Source: JAJDAT01 sp964570665 (GTDB taxonomy: Bacteria > Nitrospinota > Nitrospinia > Nitrospinales > JAJDAT01). From it: a stretch of 64,000 bases of DNA. This document shows positions 29,801-44,800 of this stretch, one piece after another (position 1 is the stretch's first letter; each line of letters begins with the position of its first letter). The notes under the pieces are model-generated. The model was not told the DNA's origin and ran no database searches. It saw only the letters and a program-made list of their open reading frames with translations. The translations under genes were made by a program, and so were the position numbers. Location of the stretch: contig CAZMZH010000007.1 in assembly GCA_964570665.1 (NCBI GenBank), positions 124,001 to 188,000 on the forward strand, read 5' to 3'.

Positions 29801-32800
29801 ATCAACGGAACCATCAATAGCGGGTCGGCTACGACTACCTTATTAGTATCCGTCGACGGGACAACAATAGGTATCGGGGATGGTGGAGTCGGTTCCGCAT
29901 CCATAAGCGGAACGGAAATTCAAAACATCACCGCAGGAACCCTAGTCATTGGCAATACCAACGCAGGTAGTATCAATGTCGGAACCGTTTCTGCCGCAAA
30001 TTCAGCTAACGTTGGAAATTTGGAGTTTCAATCTGGAAGCTCTATTACCGTTACAGGTAGCCTTTCAACTGGAGGAGATTTATCGATTCATGCTGGCTCC
30101 GGTTTAGACGTCGACGCAACCTTGAATAGTTCTGGCGGTTCCATTCTGGCACAAGCCGATGGCAGTATTTCAATCGACGCGGGATTAACAACTTCTGGCG
30201 GTTTAATTTCATTAGAAACGAGCGGCGCCGATATCCATTTAAACCAAGACATTACGACAGGCGGCGGCGACTTCCTTGCCGACGCTGGCGCTAACTTTAC
30301 CTCGGCTGAGTTAACCGTTCATGTTTCAGGCCTTGCTGTTGCCGCGCCTCGTATATCGGGGGCGCAAACAAATATTGATTCTCACATTTCTGGAGGAGTC
30401 GTCCCCACCGCCGACAAAGCCACTATTTTTATTAATGCCGACATTAGCACCTCCGGCGGCGATATCACCTTAGGCAGAAATAAAAATAAGGTTCAATCTT
30501 TGCTGGGAGCCCCTGGCGGACCGCCGACAAATGACGTTTCTTCAAATGTTGTTTTCGGTAACTTAACCGGCGGCGGCAATCAAAGCTTGGGAGCGGACGC
30601 AGGCAACCTCAACTTTAACGCATCGATATTTCTAGAAAATAAGGGAGTCAATACCCTCACCTTACAAGCACGCCAAAACGTTAATTTTAATGGCCAGGTT
30701 CTTTTAGGCGGTTCTGACCAACTTAATCTTATTGTCATCGCCGATAACGACAACAACGGCACAAGCGATTTTGTAGTCGGTTCTGGAGCTTCTGTTCAAA
30801 CCAATGGCGGTTCTCTTGATATCACGGCAAAAGACATCGACTTGATAGGAGAAATCGACACCGGCGCAGGGGATATCTCAATCTCCGTATCAACAAACGG
30901 AACCATCGGATTAGGGAACGCAACGGGAACCCTAACCTTAGACAATTCCGAGTTGGCCAGGTTAAACGGAGGAAATTTAACGCTAGGCAATAACTCTGGC
31001 GGAGACATCGTCCTAGATGGGGTTAGCCTTACTCAATTTACATCCGTCACACTGACCAGCGGCAATGATGTTTCGTTTAATAACAACTCTTCCGCATTTA
31101 ACGATCTCACTATAAATGCCAATGAAGATATAAACGTAAATGCCGACTTATCAACCCAGGGCAATTTTCTTGCGACAGCCAATGCCAATAGCAACGGATC
31201 GGGAGATTTTTCTTTAGGCGATGGTAATACGGTCGCCTCAACGGGCGACCTTACTGTCAATGCGATTAACATTTTTCAAAGCGGGAATTTTTCGGCAGGC
31301 GGTAATTTAACCCTAAATGGCATATTAACGGTTGTTAGTAACGTAAATCTTTCCGCCCTGGACGGAATAACAATTACCCAAAACCTGATTAACACAGGAA
31401 CCATTACTATAAATGCCGATACCGATCTCGATGGCCTTGGAACCTTTAAACTAAATTCTGGGGTTTTAATTGATTCGGATAATTTTGACATAACCATCAC
31501 TGCCGCCGATTTTGATATCGCCGGTAATATCGATAGCGGCTCTGGAACTACCAGTTTATTTTTATCCATTAATGGCTCCCTGGCAATTGGCGATTCGCTG
31601 CACTATCAAGACGCTCAGATTAGCGGTTCCGAATTACAAAAAATTACCTCAGGAAACTTAGTACTCGGCGGAAGTCGGGCCCGTGTTGTGGGTCTCAATG
31701 GAGTTCTTTTAACCGATACCGCTAATATTGGTAATCTGACCGTTCAAAGTGGCGGAGATGTTGTTTTTGAAGGTGCAAGTTCCACTTTCAAAAATCTGAC
31801 CATTAACGCTGAAAGAAATATTACGGCTAGAAATAACGTAACCACAACCATCGGCAACCTGATTGCGACGGCGGATAGTAATCAAGATGGATCTGGTGAT
31901 TTTTTCCTCCAAGATAATACCACCCTAACCTCTTCGGATGATTTAACTGTTACTGCTGGAAATATCATTCAATTAGGTTCGGGCACATTCAGTTCCGGTG
32001 GAGTTCTAACTCTTAATGGCAACATATTATCAGACACTGGAGTTATCAGCCTTCTAGCCGACGATGGGATTATAGTCACTGAAAACATCATTACGCATGG
32101 CGGAATTACGATCAACGCCAACGTCGATCAAGATGCGATTGGCGATCTTGTGATTGAAGATGACGTCATCATCTATACCACAGGATCTGTTATCTTTTTA
32201 ATCGCAAACGATTTTGATATCAGAGGAACTGTTTCAGCCGCAACAGGAACCATAGTTATCGCAGAAAGAAGCGAAGCAAACTCTCGTCAATTGGAAATTG
32301 GCTCCAATTCAGGACCGGGAGGCAGCACCGCAAGCATAAGTTCCGCAGAACTAAGACGGTTGTCGGCTTGGAAATTAGATGTCCAATCGAGAGGCAATAT
32401 ATTTGTAACGGGTATAGAAACTCAAGATTTGGCCGGTATCTTAAACGAAGTAGTATTTAATTCAATTACAGATAACGTTTACTTTAATCACGTCTCCAAT
32501 TTTGGTCAAGATGTATCGGTTGCGGCAAATAAAGATATATTCATAAACCAAAACTTGACCACGGATGGAGATCTAGAGTTCATTAATGCCGCAAGCGCCG
32601 GAACCGGAAGACTTTTTCATCAATCCGGTGCAACCATAAACACCAATAATCACGACCTTCTTATCAAAGTTTCCGATGTAATTATTGGCTCCACTTCTTT
32701 TATAGACGTTGGCTCTGGAGCCATTACATTCGCCACCAATCAAAATAATACTATAGCCTTGGGCAGCTCATCGGGAGACTTGAACCTTTCGACCGACGAA

Positions 32801-35800
32801 ATAAAAAATATCTCCGCCGGAAAGTTTCAAATCATTTCAAATAATCAATTTTCAAATGGCGATATTTTAGTGGGAGGACTTTTTGATGGTGTCGCCGATA
32901 GATTTGACGAAGTCATTTTATCGGGTCGACAAGATATTACTTTTGAAGGCGGGATTTCTAAATTCAAAGCGCTGACCCTCGATACTTGGGGAAACATTAC
33001 AATAAATAGTAGCGTCACCACTGCGATAGGAAATCTTCAAGCTAATGCCGATTCGGATAACAACGGCGTTGGCGATTTTATACAAGCGTCTTCGTCAATT
33101 ATTAGTTCCGCAGGAGATATTATCGTCACGGCTCCAAATATTTTTGCGAGTGGAACGGTAATGGCAGGTGGAACAATATTCTTTAACGGAACTGTAATAA
33201 CTCCAGATGCAATAGTTTCTCTTTCCGCCGCAGATGGAATCATTATTAGCGACGATTTAATAACTTTTGGAACCATTTCAATTGACGCCGATAACGATTC
33301 GGATGGCTCCGGTACATTTACTATTCTATCGGGCAAACAGATTGTTTCTAATGACTTTGATATTAGCATTCGAGCTAGCGATTTTGATATCCAAGGCACA
33401 ATCAATAGTGGAACAGGCAAAACGACCCTATTAGTTTCTGTCGCTAAGGCAATCGTAATTGGCGAAGGCGGCGGCGCTAGCGATGCTTGGATCACTGGCA
33501 ATGAGTTACAGAAAATTACAGCCGCCAACCTGGTTGTAGGAAACGACACGAATAATACAATCGTTCTAAACGGAATAACCGCTGCGCAAAGCCAAAATAT
33601 CGGTGAATTTAATTTACTTGCTACGGGTTCTAATGCAGATATTCACTTCCTCACCCCTTCTTCAGTTAAAAAATTAACGGCAACAGCCGACGATGAAATC
33701 CGTGTCATGGGCAATTTAACGGTAACTCAAGGCGATTTATCTTTAACGGCATTTAACGACATATTTATTGAAAGCGACATTACTGCCGCATCAGCCGTCT
33801 CTATAAGGGCAAACGACGACGTTACTATTGAAAATAATATCATTGCCAATGGCGATGTCTATGTTAAAGCCGACTTAGACGGTTCCGGCGGGGGTAGTGG
33901 CGGCAACATAGTAATGACCGACGGCTCTGAAATAAACGCCGGATCAGGTCTTATAAGTCTCCAAGCGAATGGCGGAATTGTATTGAGTCGTTTAGTTACA
34001 ACCAATTCTTCCGACACCGCCGTTTTAGTGCACTCTATTTCCCGCTCAATTCAAGATGCCGGCGATACCGGCGGTGTCAATATTGAAGCCGCATCTGGTG
34101 GTTTAAAACTTATAGCTAACTACATTGGAATTGGTAACGCTATTGAAACTACCGTCAGTAAATTGGAATTTTCGTCTGGAGCTAATTCAGGGGTAATCCT
34201 TATTAATGAAACAGACGACTTACAGTTAACCAATTCTTTTGCATATGGAGGCTCCTCATTAGTCAAAGTTTCGGCGGGAGGAGATTTGAGTCTTCAAGGC
34301 GGCTCTTTTGAAAACGAAGCTTATTTTCAAGCTACCGGTTCCATCAACATCGAACAAAGCGTCTCTTCAAATGGAAACTTTAGCTTCGTTGCCGACAGCG
34401 ACTTCAATGGAAATGGCGACTTTATAGTCAATTCCGGGATAACTTTAAATACAAGCGGTAATATTCTAATTACCTCACAAGCCGGAACTATAAATGGGAT
34501 CTTATCCGCTGGAACTCTCAAACTTTCAACTAACGGAGTAATTACCGGAACACTACAAGCCGCAGACGGCGTAACGATCAGCGACAATCTCATTCTAAAC
34601 CAAGATATTATTATCGACGCCGATACCGACCAAGATGGCGTTGGAATCTTCACTCTAAATACCGGCACTTTAATTTATTCCAATAATAACGACATAACGA
34701 TCATAGCAAATGATTTTGATATTGACGGTTTAATAGATAGCGGTACTGGAATTATAACTTTCAAACGCGCCACGGCAGGTTCTATTGGTATTGGAGAATT
34801 TAGTACCCCGCTGGATGCAATGCTTGACATTACTAATAACGACTCAGAAATTGCGCGACTTTTTACAGACAATTTGGTGATTGGCGGCGATAACACCACT
34901 TTTCTTAAAGTATCAGAAATGGTTACAGGTCGATATGACGATCCCAATGTCGATATTGAAAACACGCATATTAATGGACGTAAATTTTACGATATCGACA
35001 AAATAACTCTAAATGCGGAAGGCGATCTTGGTGTGGTTGCCTTTGACGACCAAGATTCCGAAAGACTCTCTTTCTATGACTTAGAAGTTAATGCCGTAGA
35101 CGGAATTATAAATAACGAAGAATTATACGCATTAGACGGTAATTTTAAATTTGACGCAGACTCGAATAATTTCGCCGACGGATTCGATTCACTTTTCTTA
35201 GGCGACCATTATGGAAAAGATTTAACCGCAACGGGAAACATCGAGTTATCGGCTCAATCGGGGAAAATTTACTCTTTCGGTGAAATTTGGCTAGACGCTG
35301 GCGGATCAGTCGAAACGACAGGGTATGTAGACGCCGATAGTATGTTTACTATTTATGCTAACGATGGAATTACGATAAATAATAACGTAGACGCAAGCGG
35401 TTATGTTTCATTATATGCAGATCGAGATGAAAATGGAGGCGTCTTCAGCTTAGTAGATGGAGCCCATATAAGTTCGCCGCTCGACTTAAGAATCGAAGCA
35501 AGCGATATCAATTTAAATAACACGGGAGCGCTTATTGGTCGCAATATAGCGCTCACAAATACTAGCTTCGGAACGTCCATAGGGATCGGCGACGCCACTG
35601 GCGATTTCACATTGAGTGGTAACGAGCTACAAAATATTACGACAGGAACACTAACCATTGGCGGTAATTTCACGAGTCAAATTAACGTGGATGGCGTTAC
35701 GGCATCTCAAAGCCAACTTATTGATACCGTTTCATTAAACGCTCTCAACATTAATGGCGGCACAACCGCCCTAATCGATTTTAGTAATAACGCTTCTACC

Positions 35801-38800
35801 TTCAACGCTCTTATTGCAAGCTCCGCAAACGATATCGATGTAAACGTTGACGTAAACACTGTCGTCGGAGATTTTACAGCCATAGCTGATTCAGCCCATA
35901 TTTCAGGCAACACAGCTGGAGATTTTACACTCGCTTCAGGAGCAACTGTAACTTCGGCGAATGACATTACTGTCGATGCCCTCAACATATTTCAAGATGG
36001 AGATTTCGTCTCTGGAGGTTCCATAACATTAAATGGAGTCCTGCAATTTTCAGGAAATATCTCGGCGGCCGATGGCGTTACTATTAGCCAAAATATTATA
36101 TTCGATGGAAACATAAATATTGACGCGGATTCCGACCGAAATGGAACAGGCGACTTTACGCTTAATACTGGTATTCAAATCAATTCGAATAACCACGATA
36201 TTTCTATTACTGCCAATGGATTTATCATTAATGGAACGATTGATAGCGGAACCGCAGACGTTTATTTAAGAGCTTCAGTAGACGACACATTTATTGGCGT
36301 AGGTAATTACGGAGTAGCCTTCGAAATTTCAAATTCTGAATTACAAAACATTTCTGCTTCCAATTTATATATCGAAGGAAATAATACTAGAGGAATTTAC
36401 GTTGTCGGTGTTGCGGCGGGAAGTACAGATAATATTGGAACTGTTCATTTAAATTCAGGAGGTAGCTTCACTCAATTTTATCTTGAAGAATCAAGTTTTG
36501 GATCCCTGGAAGTTAATGCAGATAGTGGTGTAGTGATTTTAGAGGACCTATTTGCAGAAAACGGATTGGTTCTTAATGGGGACAGTGATGGAGATGGCGT
36601 TGGTTCTGTATCTATTTATAGCCCTGCCTTAGTCGACTCTAATAATTCCGATATTTCTATTTCTGCAGACGATTTTTTTCTTTACGGTTCTATAACCAGT
36701 GGAACAGGAGCTATTAAGCTTAAATCTTTAAGTTCCTCTTCTAGACTAAGAGTTGGTAGTTCTTGTTCTGGTTGTTTTAATTTAAGTTCGACGGAAATGG
36801 CAAATATCACTGCCGGTAGTTTGATCCTTGACGCAAATTCTTCAAACCTTCTTGAAGTTCAAGGTATAGATTTCACCGGAAGTATCTCAGGCGCCGTGAC
36901 CATGACTGGAAAGGATGTAGCTTTTACCGGAACATCTTCTAGTTTTAACGATTTAATCATTTATTCAGATACCAAAATAGCGTCTTCCTCAGCAATCATT
37001 GCAAATGCCTTAACGACAGCAACCGTTACGGGTATGAATATAGATACCCAAGTAAATACTCTTACATTTGCCAATACTGGAACGGGAGACATTATTGTCG
37101 ACAACCAAGGAGCGCTTACCGCGACCGGAACGAATTCCGGCGGTTCAGTTAACATAACTACACATAGTCCATTAACCGTAGGCGCAGCTGGAATCTCCGC
37201 AGGACAAAATATTACGTTAACCGCAGCGGCCAGCGGACAAAACGACGATACCGTCACTATTAATGGCAACGTGATCTCCGGAGGCAATTTGACAGTAACT
37301 GCCGCCGAAGGTGTGATAGTTAATTCCGACATTAACTCTGGAGGCGCCGCAACATTTAACGCCGATTCAGATTCTAATAGCTTTGGCGACTTCACCATAT
37401 CATTGGGGCAAACAATTACCTCCACCGGCAACCTTTCAATTGACGCTGAAAACATTATTCAAAATGGCAACCTGGATTCAGGTGGAGTGATAACGCTTAA
37501 TGGTATAACTCAAGTTTCTGGAGATATTTCAGCAGCGAATGGAGTAACTATAAGCCAGGATCTCATTTTAGACGAAGCGATCAATATTGATGCCGATTCA
37601 GATCGCGATGGAGTGGGCAATTTCACGCTTAATTCGGGTATTCAAATCGTTTCAACCAACCACGATATTACTATTACCGCCAACGATTTCATCATCAATG
37701 GAACCATCGATAGCGGAACCGCTGACACAATCTTTAAACGTTCAACGGCTGGAACATTTAGCCTTGGGAATATTAATTCGGGAGCTTCCCTTAGTAACGC
37801 TGAATTACAAAAAATTACTTCCGCCAATTTAAAGGTTGGTGGCGAAAATACCTATGCCTTTTGGGTTTATGGATTTAATAGTTCCTCCGTTGGCAATGTT
37901 CAATTAAACTCATTAAGCAACAGTGGAAATATTAGCTTTGGAGGCCAAACATCCACTTTTAATTCATTAGAAGCAAATGCAAAAGGTAACATTTACATTA
38001 GTCAAAGCGTAACCTCTGAAGGACCAATTTTAATTAATGCCGATTCGGATAAAAATGGACTTGGTTTCTTCTCCACTCAAACAGGAACAACCCTTTCAAC
38101 AAATAATGCCGATATTAAAATAACTGCCGATGATATATCAAATTTTGGATTGATCAATAGCGGAACGGCTTCTGTCACTATTCAATCAACCGACACAAAC
38201 CAGGGATTTGGTTTTGGTTTGTTTTGTAGCAATTGTTTTAATATGGATGGGCATGAAATAGAAAAAATAACTAGCGGTAACCTGATTATAGACGCTAACG
38301 CCTCCACATTTTTACAAATGGGAACGACTTTAGCCCATACTTCAAATGTTTCCGGAACAGTAACCATACAAGCAAAAGAAATTGATGTAGCTTCTAACTC
38401 TACCTTTAATAACCTGGTATTGGATTCGATATCCGATATAACGTCATTTAGCAATCGGACTATCACGGCAAATTCCTTAACGACAAAAACTGTTACGGGT
38501 ATGAATATCAATACCCAGGTAACGACCCTATCCTTCACTAATACTGGAACCGGAGACATCGTTGTTGATAATCAAGGCGGCATGACCTCTTCCGGAACAA
38601 ACTCAGGCGGTTCGGTAAACATCACAACCCACAGCCCATTGACGGTTGGCGCCGCAGGAATCTCCGCAGGCCAAAACGTTACGTTAACGGCGGCGGGAGC
38701 AAGCGGTCAAAACGACGATAACCTTACTATCCAGGGAGTCGTCACATCCACAAACGGAAATATCGTTTTAACGGCAGATGACATATTTCAATCCAATGCC

Positions 38801-41800
38801 GCAATAACGACATCTGCCGGATCTATTTCTATAGCGGCAAGCGATTTTATCATCAATAGTACTATCAATAGCGGATCGGCAGATACTTTCCTATCCGCTT
38901 CGGTTGCGGGAACAAGCATTGGTCTTGGCGATACCGCTGGCGATATCTCTATCAGTGGCGCTGAATTGGATAACATCACCGCCCAAAACTTAACCATGGG
39001 CGGGACAAATACTTCTTCAATAATTGTAGACAACGTTACGCAAAATCAAACCGATCAAATTTCTGGACCAATAAACCTGATCAGTTCTGGAGATGTCGCA
39101 TTTGAAAATAACGCCTCTACTTTTAGATATGGTTTAAATGTTCAAGCAAACGATGGAATCCAGGTCAGCACCTATGTCACCTCTCAATTTGGAGATATGA
39201 TTCTAGATGGAGATGCGGATAATTTAGCCGGTTCGAGCGATCAAATAGTCATGGGTGATTCTCAAAGGCTTTCCACAAGTAGAAACTTAATTTTGAATTC
39301 CAGCGTCACTGGATTAGGTAGAATTGAGTTGATGGCTTCCGATGGAATAACCATTAACGATAATGTAACTTCTGCAGGAATCCTATTAATTATTGCAGAC
39401 ACAGGAAGTTCTGGAGCGGGAGATCTATTTATTAACAACGGCGCTGTACTTACGTCGTCAAATAACACGTTACAGATTAACGCCAAAGACCTTCATTTAA
39501 ATGGTCAATTGAATGCAGGTACAAGTCTTGTAGTAATCGGCACAACACAAAACGGAACAATAGGTTTAGGCGACACCGCTGGAGATATGACCATTAGCGG
39601 CGCTGAGCTACAAAACATTACGAGCCAAACCCTATCTATATCAGCTCCAATAATTACTGTAGATAATATTACGGCCGCTCAAAGTTCGAACATCGCAGGA
39701 AAAATAAGTCTATTCACCGATGGTACTATTATTTTTGAAAATAATGCCTCAACTTTTAATCAGACGTTATCAGTTAGCGCTTATAACGGAATTCAAATCA
39801 ATACCGATATCGCCAACATCATTGGCAATTTAATTTTAAATGGCGACTATAATAATTCTTCGAATGGTAACGACTCAATTTCCATTGCCGATAACGTTAA
39901 TATCAACTCTGGCGGCCATGTAACCATAAAAGCAACTACTGGTGGTGTTTCCACCCAAAACCTCCAAATAAACGCCGCAGAGAGTATTTCTATACAAAAC
40001 AACGTAACGGCCACGGGCGCTCTCTCCTTTGTTGCCGATTCGGATAATAATGGATCGGGATATCTATCAATAAGCGCTGGATCTTCCTTAGTTAGTGGTA
40101 ACAATAACATCACCCTCTCAGCTGACGACTTCTTCATTGATGGAACCATCAACAGCGGAACGGCTGATACTTTCATATTCGCTTCCTTTGCGGGAACCAG
40201 CATTGGTCTTGGCGACACCGCTGGCGATATTTCCATTAGTGGCGCCGAATTGGGAAATATCACAGCCGCTAACTTGACCATAGGAAATGCAAACACCTCT
40301 TCAATCATTGTCGACAATATCACGTCTTCTCACGGCAATTATATTTCCGGTCCCGTGAACTTGATCAGTTCTGGAAATATTTTATTTGAAAATAACACTT
40401 CTACTTTTAGAAGTGGTTTAAATGCGCTGGCAAATGACGGAATTCAAATCAATGCCGAACTTCAAACTTTAATCGGCAACATGGTTTTAGATGGAGACGC
40501 CGATAATAGCGCCGGTTTGAACGATCAAATAACCATTGGAGACTCTGTAAAAATTCGTTCCTACAGAGCTTTATCCTTAGATTCCACTAACGGAGGTATA
40601 GTTGGTTTAGGTAACGTTAGCCTTTTAGGTTTTTATGGAATTGATATAAACGATGATTTAACTTCAGCAGGCACTCTATTTATTTCTGCCGACATAGATA
40701 AATTTGGGAGTGGCGATCTTTCTATTAACAATGGAGCTACGGTTTCATCATCAAATAATATGATCGATATTCGCGCAAAAGACTTCCATCTCCAAGGCCA
40801 TTTAGATGCCGGATCAAGCATTGTAGCTATAGGCAAAACACAAGATGGAATCATTGGTTTTGGCGATACCGCTGGGGACATGACAATCAGTGGCGATGAA
40901 CTACAAAATATTACCGCTTACGAATTTAGAGTAAACGGAAACAGTTTATCTACTACGAATTCAATTATTGTAGATAATATTACGGCTGCCCAAAGTTCAA
41001 ATATCTCCGGACAAACAAGAATATGGAGTTATGGCTCTATTTTATTTGAAAATAACGCTTCCACTTTTGATAAAGGGTTAAGCGTTATAGCTTATGATGG
41101 AATTCAAGTTAACGCAGATATCGCCACTGTCAGCGGCAATTTAAGCTTGAATGGAGACTATAATAATAGCGCCGATGGTAACGACAACATCGCTATCAAT
41201 GGACCACGCACCTTAAATTCAGGCGGCGACCTTACGCTGTTCGCAACTCAAGGTATTATTGGAACCGGCGCTAGCAATGACCGAATAACTTTACAGGCTG
41301 CCAATGACATTTTCGTTAATAACGACTTTACCCTTGGAGACGACTTAGCTATTCACATACGAGCCCAAAATGACATTAACGTTGATGGAGAAATAAAAAC
41401 TTCTGGATCTACTATCGACCAAATTAAATTAGTGGCGGACGATGTAGATAATAATGGCGCTGGAACCATTCGAATCGGCTCAACGGGCTCTCTAGTTGCG
41501 GCAGGAGATTCTATTGAACTGTTTGCCGACGATATTGAGATTGAATCTGGAGCGTTAATTGATTCAACTATCTTAAGAATTCGCGCTATTGATAAAGGAA
41601 CTATTGGACTTGGAGACGCAACTGGAGGTTTAACTCTAAGCGGCTCCGAACTTCAATCAATGATCGCAACCTTCGCAATAATCGGCGATTCCAATGGCGA
41701 TATCAATGTTGATAATGTAACTCAACTAAACAGCGGCGGTTTAGGAGAGGTAAGCCTATTGGCTCGCGGTTCCTCGAATCAACCTACAGACAGTTCCGTA

Positions 41801-44800
41801 AATTTCATTAATAATGAATCGATCTTCAGGTCTTTAATCGTTTCGGCAGACGATGGTATCAATATAAATGCCAATATAACCACCACTAACGGCTCTATAC
41901 GCTTAGATGGAAACGAAACCTTTATTGGCATTGGAGACTCCCCAATTGCGTTTGCCGACGGAGTAACGTTGACTTCTGCTGGAGATATTATTTTAGCGGC
42001 AGTTGACGCTGGGATTACAACCTCTGGAGCCTTAACTTTAAACGCTCGCGATGGCATTACAATAAGTAATAACTTATCTGCAGCTGGCGCCGTTAACATT
42101 AATACGGATACTGATGGCAATGGGACGGGTAGATTTTCTCTGTCCAACGTAGCCACAGTAAATACCAACAATAATTCACTTACTATAGAAGCTGCTGATT
42201 TTAATTTTGATGGCTCATTAAATAGTGGAACGGCTGACACTTTCTTAATGTCTTCGTTTTCGGGATCAAGTATTGGACTTGGCTATATCACTGGAGATAT
42301 TTCAATTAGCGGCATTGAATTACAAAAAATCACTGCTAACGTTTTATCTATCGGCGGTTTTAATACGAATCGAATTAGTGTAGTTGGCATCTCTGCAACT
42401 CAAAGTCAAAACATTGGCACAGTTGAATTAAACGCTTTAAAAACTATTAATATTTCAGGAAGCACAACAACCGCATTAATCGAGTTTAATGATATTGCTT
42501 CCACTTTCAATGCGCTTTCTCTTAAATCCAGAAACGACATTGATATAAACGCAGACGTAAATACCGTCGCAGGAGACTTTACCGCAGCGGCAGATTCCCC
42601 TCATATTTCAGGAAATACTTCTGGCGGAGACTTTACTCTAGCGTCAAATTCAACTGTAACTTCATTCGCTGACATTACGGTTGACGCCACTAACATCATT
42701 CAAGATGGCGACTTGGTCGCGGGAGGCGCCATAACGCTAAATGGAATTGTTCAATTAGCCGGAAATATTTCTGCCGCCAATGGAGTCGCTATCAGTCAAG
42801 ACCTTATCTTGGACGAAGCGATCAATATCGACGCCGACTCTGACCGCAATGGAACTGGCGATTTCACTTTGTTGTCAGGTATTTCTATTGACTCCAATGA
42901 CCATGACATCACCATCACGGCAAACGACTTCATCATCGAAGGAACAATAAATAGCGGAACGGCAGATACCTTCCTGTTCGCTTCCGTTGCGGGAACCAGT
43001 ATTGGTCTAGGCGACACAGCTGGCGATATCTCTATTAGTGGAGCTGAATTGGGAAATATCACAGCCTCTAACTTGACCATAGGCAGCGCAAATACTTCTT
43101 CAATAATTGTAGACAACATTTCTTCCGGCCAAAACTCCAATATTGCCGGGCAAATAAACCTGGTCGGCTCTGGCGATGTTTCTTTTGAAAATAACGCTTC
43201 TACATTTTTTAATACTCTAAATGTTCAGGCAAATGACGGAATTCAAATCAACGCCGATATCACAACTTTCTTCGGTGATATGATTTTAGATGGAGACGCC
43301 GATAATAGCGCCGGCTTGAGCGATCAAATTATTATTGGGGATTCTAAAAAACTCCAATCGTATAGGAGTTTATCTTTGGACTCCACTAACGGCGGAATCT
43401 TCGGCTTAGGTTACGTTAGTCTAATAGCTAGCGATGGAATTGCTATAAACGACAGCTTAACTTCGGCGAGTAACCTATTTATATCTGCAGATCTAGGCAG
43501 TACAGGAATCGGAGACTTTTCTATTGCCAGCGGAGCTACGGTTTCATCGTCAAATAACAATATAACAATTTTCGCCGAAGACCTCGATTTCCAGGGACAA
43601 TTGGATGGCGGCTCACGATTTATAACTATTAATAAATCACAAGGCGGAACAATTGGTTTAGGCGACACCGCCGGAAACATGACAATTAGCGGGGCGGAAT
43701 TACAAAACATTACTGCCGGAACCGTAATAATAGGCGGAAACTTTCCTTCTTCAATTATTGTAGACAATATCACGGCGGCCCAAACTTCAAATATCTCAGG
43801 GCAAACTAGATTGATAAGTTCTGGAATTATTTCATTTGAAAACAATGCCTCAACTTTCGATAAATGGTTACGTGTTGATTCAAACGACGGAATTCAAATC
43901 AACGCCGATATCACCACAGTCAGCGGCAATTTAAGCTTGAATGGAGACTACAATAATAGCGCCGATGGTAACGATGCAATTACCATTGGGGATAATAAAA
44001 CAATTCGCTCGTATAGAAGTTTATCCCTGGATTCCACAACCGGAGGTATCTCCGGCTTGGGTAGTGTCGCCCTCTTTGGTAGCGATGGAATTTCTATAAA
44101 CGACAATTTAAATTCTGCGGGAACTCTATTTATAAATTCTGACTATGGTAGTACCGGAGTGGGAACACTTTCAATTGCCAGCGGAGCTACGGTTTCGTCT
44201 TCAAATAACGCCATAACGATTTTCGCCAAAGACCTCGATTTCCAAGGACAACTGGATGGCGGCTCAAACTTTATAATAATAAACAAATTGCAAGGCGGAT
44301 CTATTGGTTTAGGAGACGCTGTTGGCGATATGACAATAACCGGTAACGAGCTACAAAATATAACTGCTGGAACCTTAATTATTGGCGGGAATTTCCCCTC
44401 TGCCATTACTGTAGATAATATTACGGCTATACAAAATTTTAATATCTCCGGACAAACTAGACTTGTCAGCTCTGGAACTATTACATTTGAAAATAACGCC
44501 TCCTCTTTCTTTAACTCCTTAAGCGTTGAAGCCAATGATGGAATTCAAATCAACGCCAATGTATCTACTCTCGCTGGCGATATGAGCTTGGAAGGCGATT
44601 GGAATAACTCAGTCGACTCAAACGATCAAATAGTTATAGGAAGCGGTAAAACCCTTTCATCAGCCGGAAGCTTAACCTTAGATTCTACTAACGGAGGCAT
44701 TTCCACTCTAGGCGCCGTCAATATATTTGCTAGAAATGGTATTGATATTAATGACAACCTAAATGCTACCGGTTCCATTTTTATGTCCGCCGACATAGAG

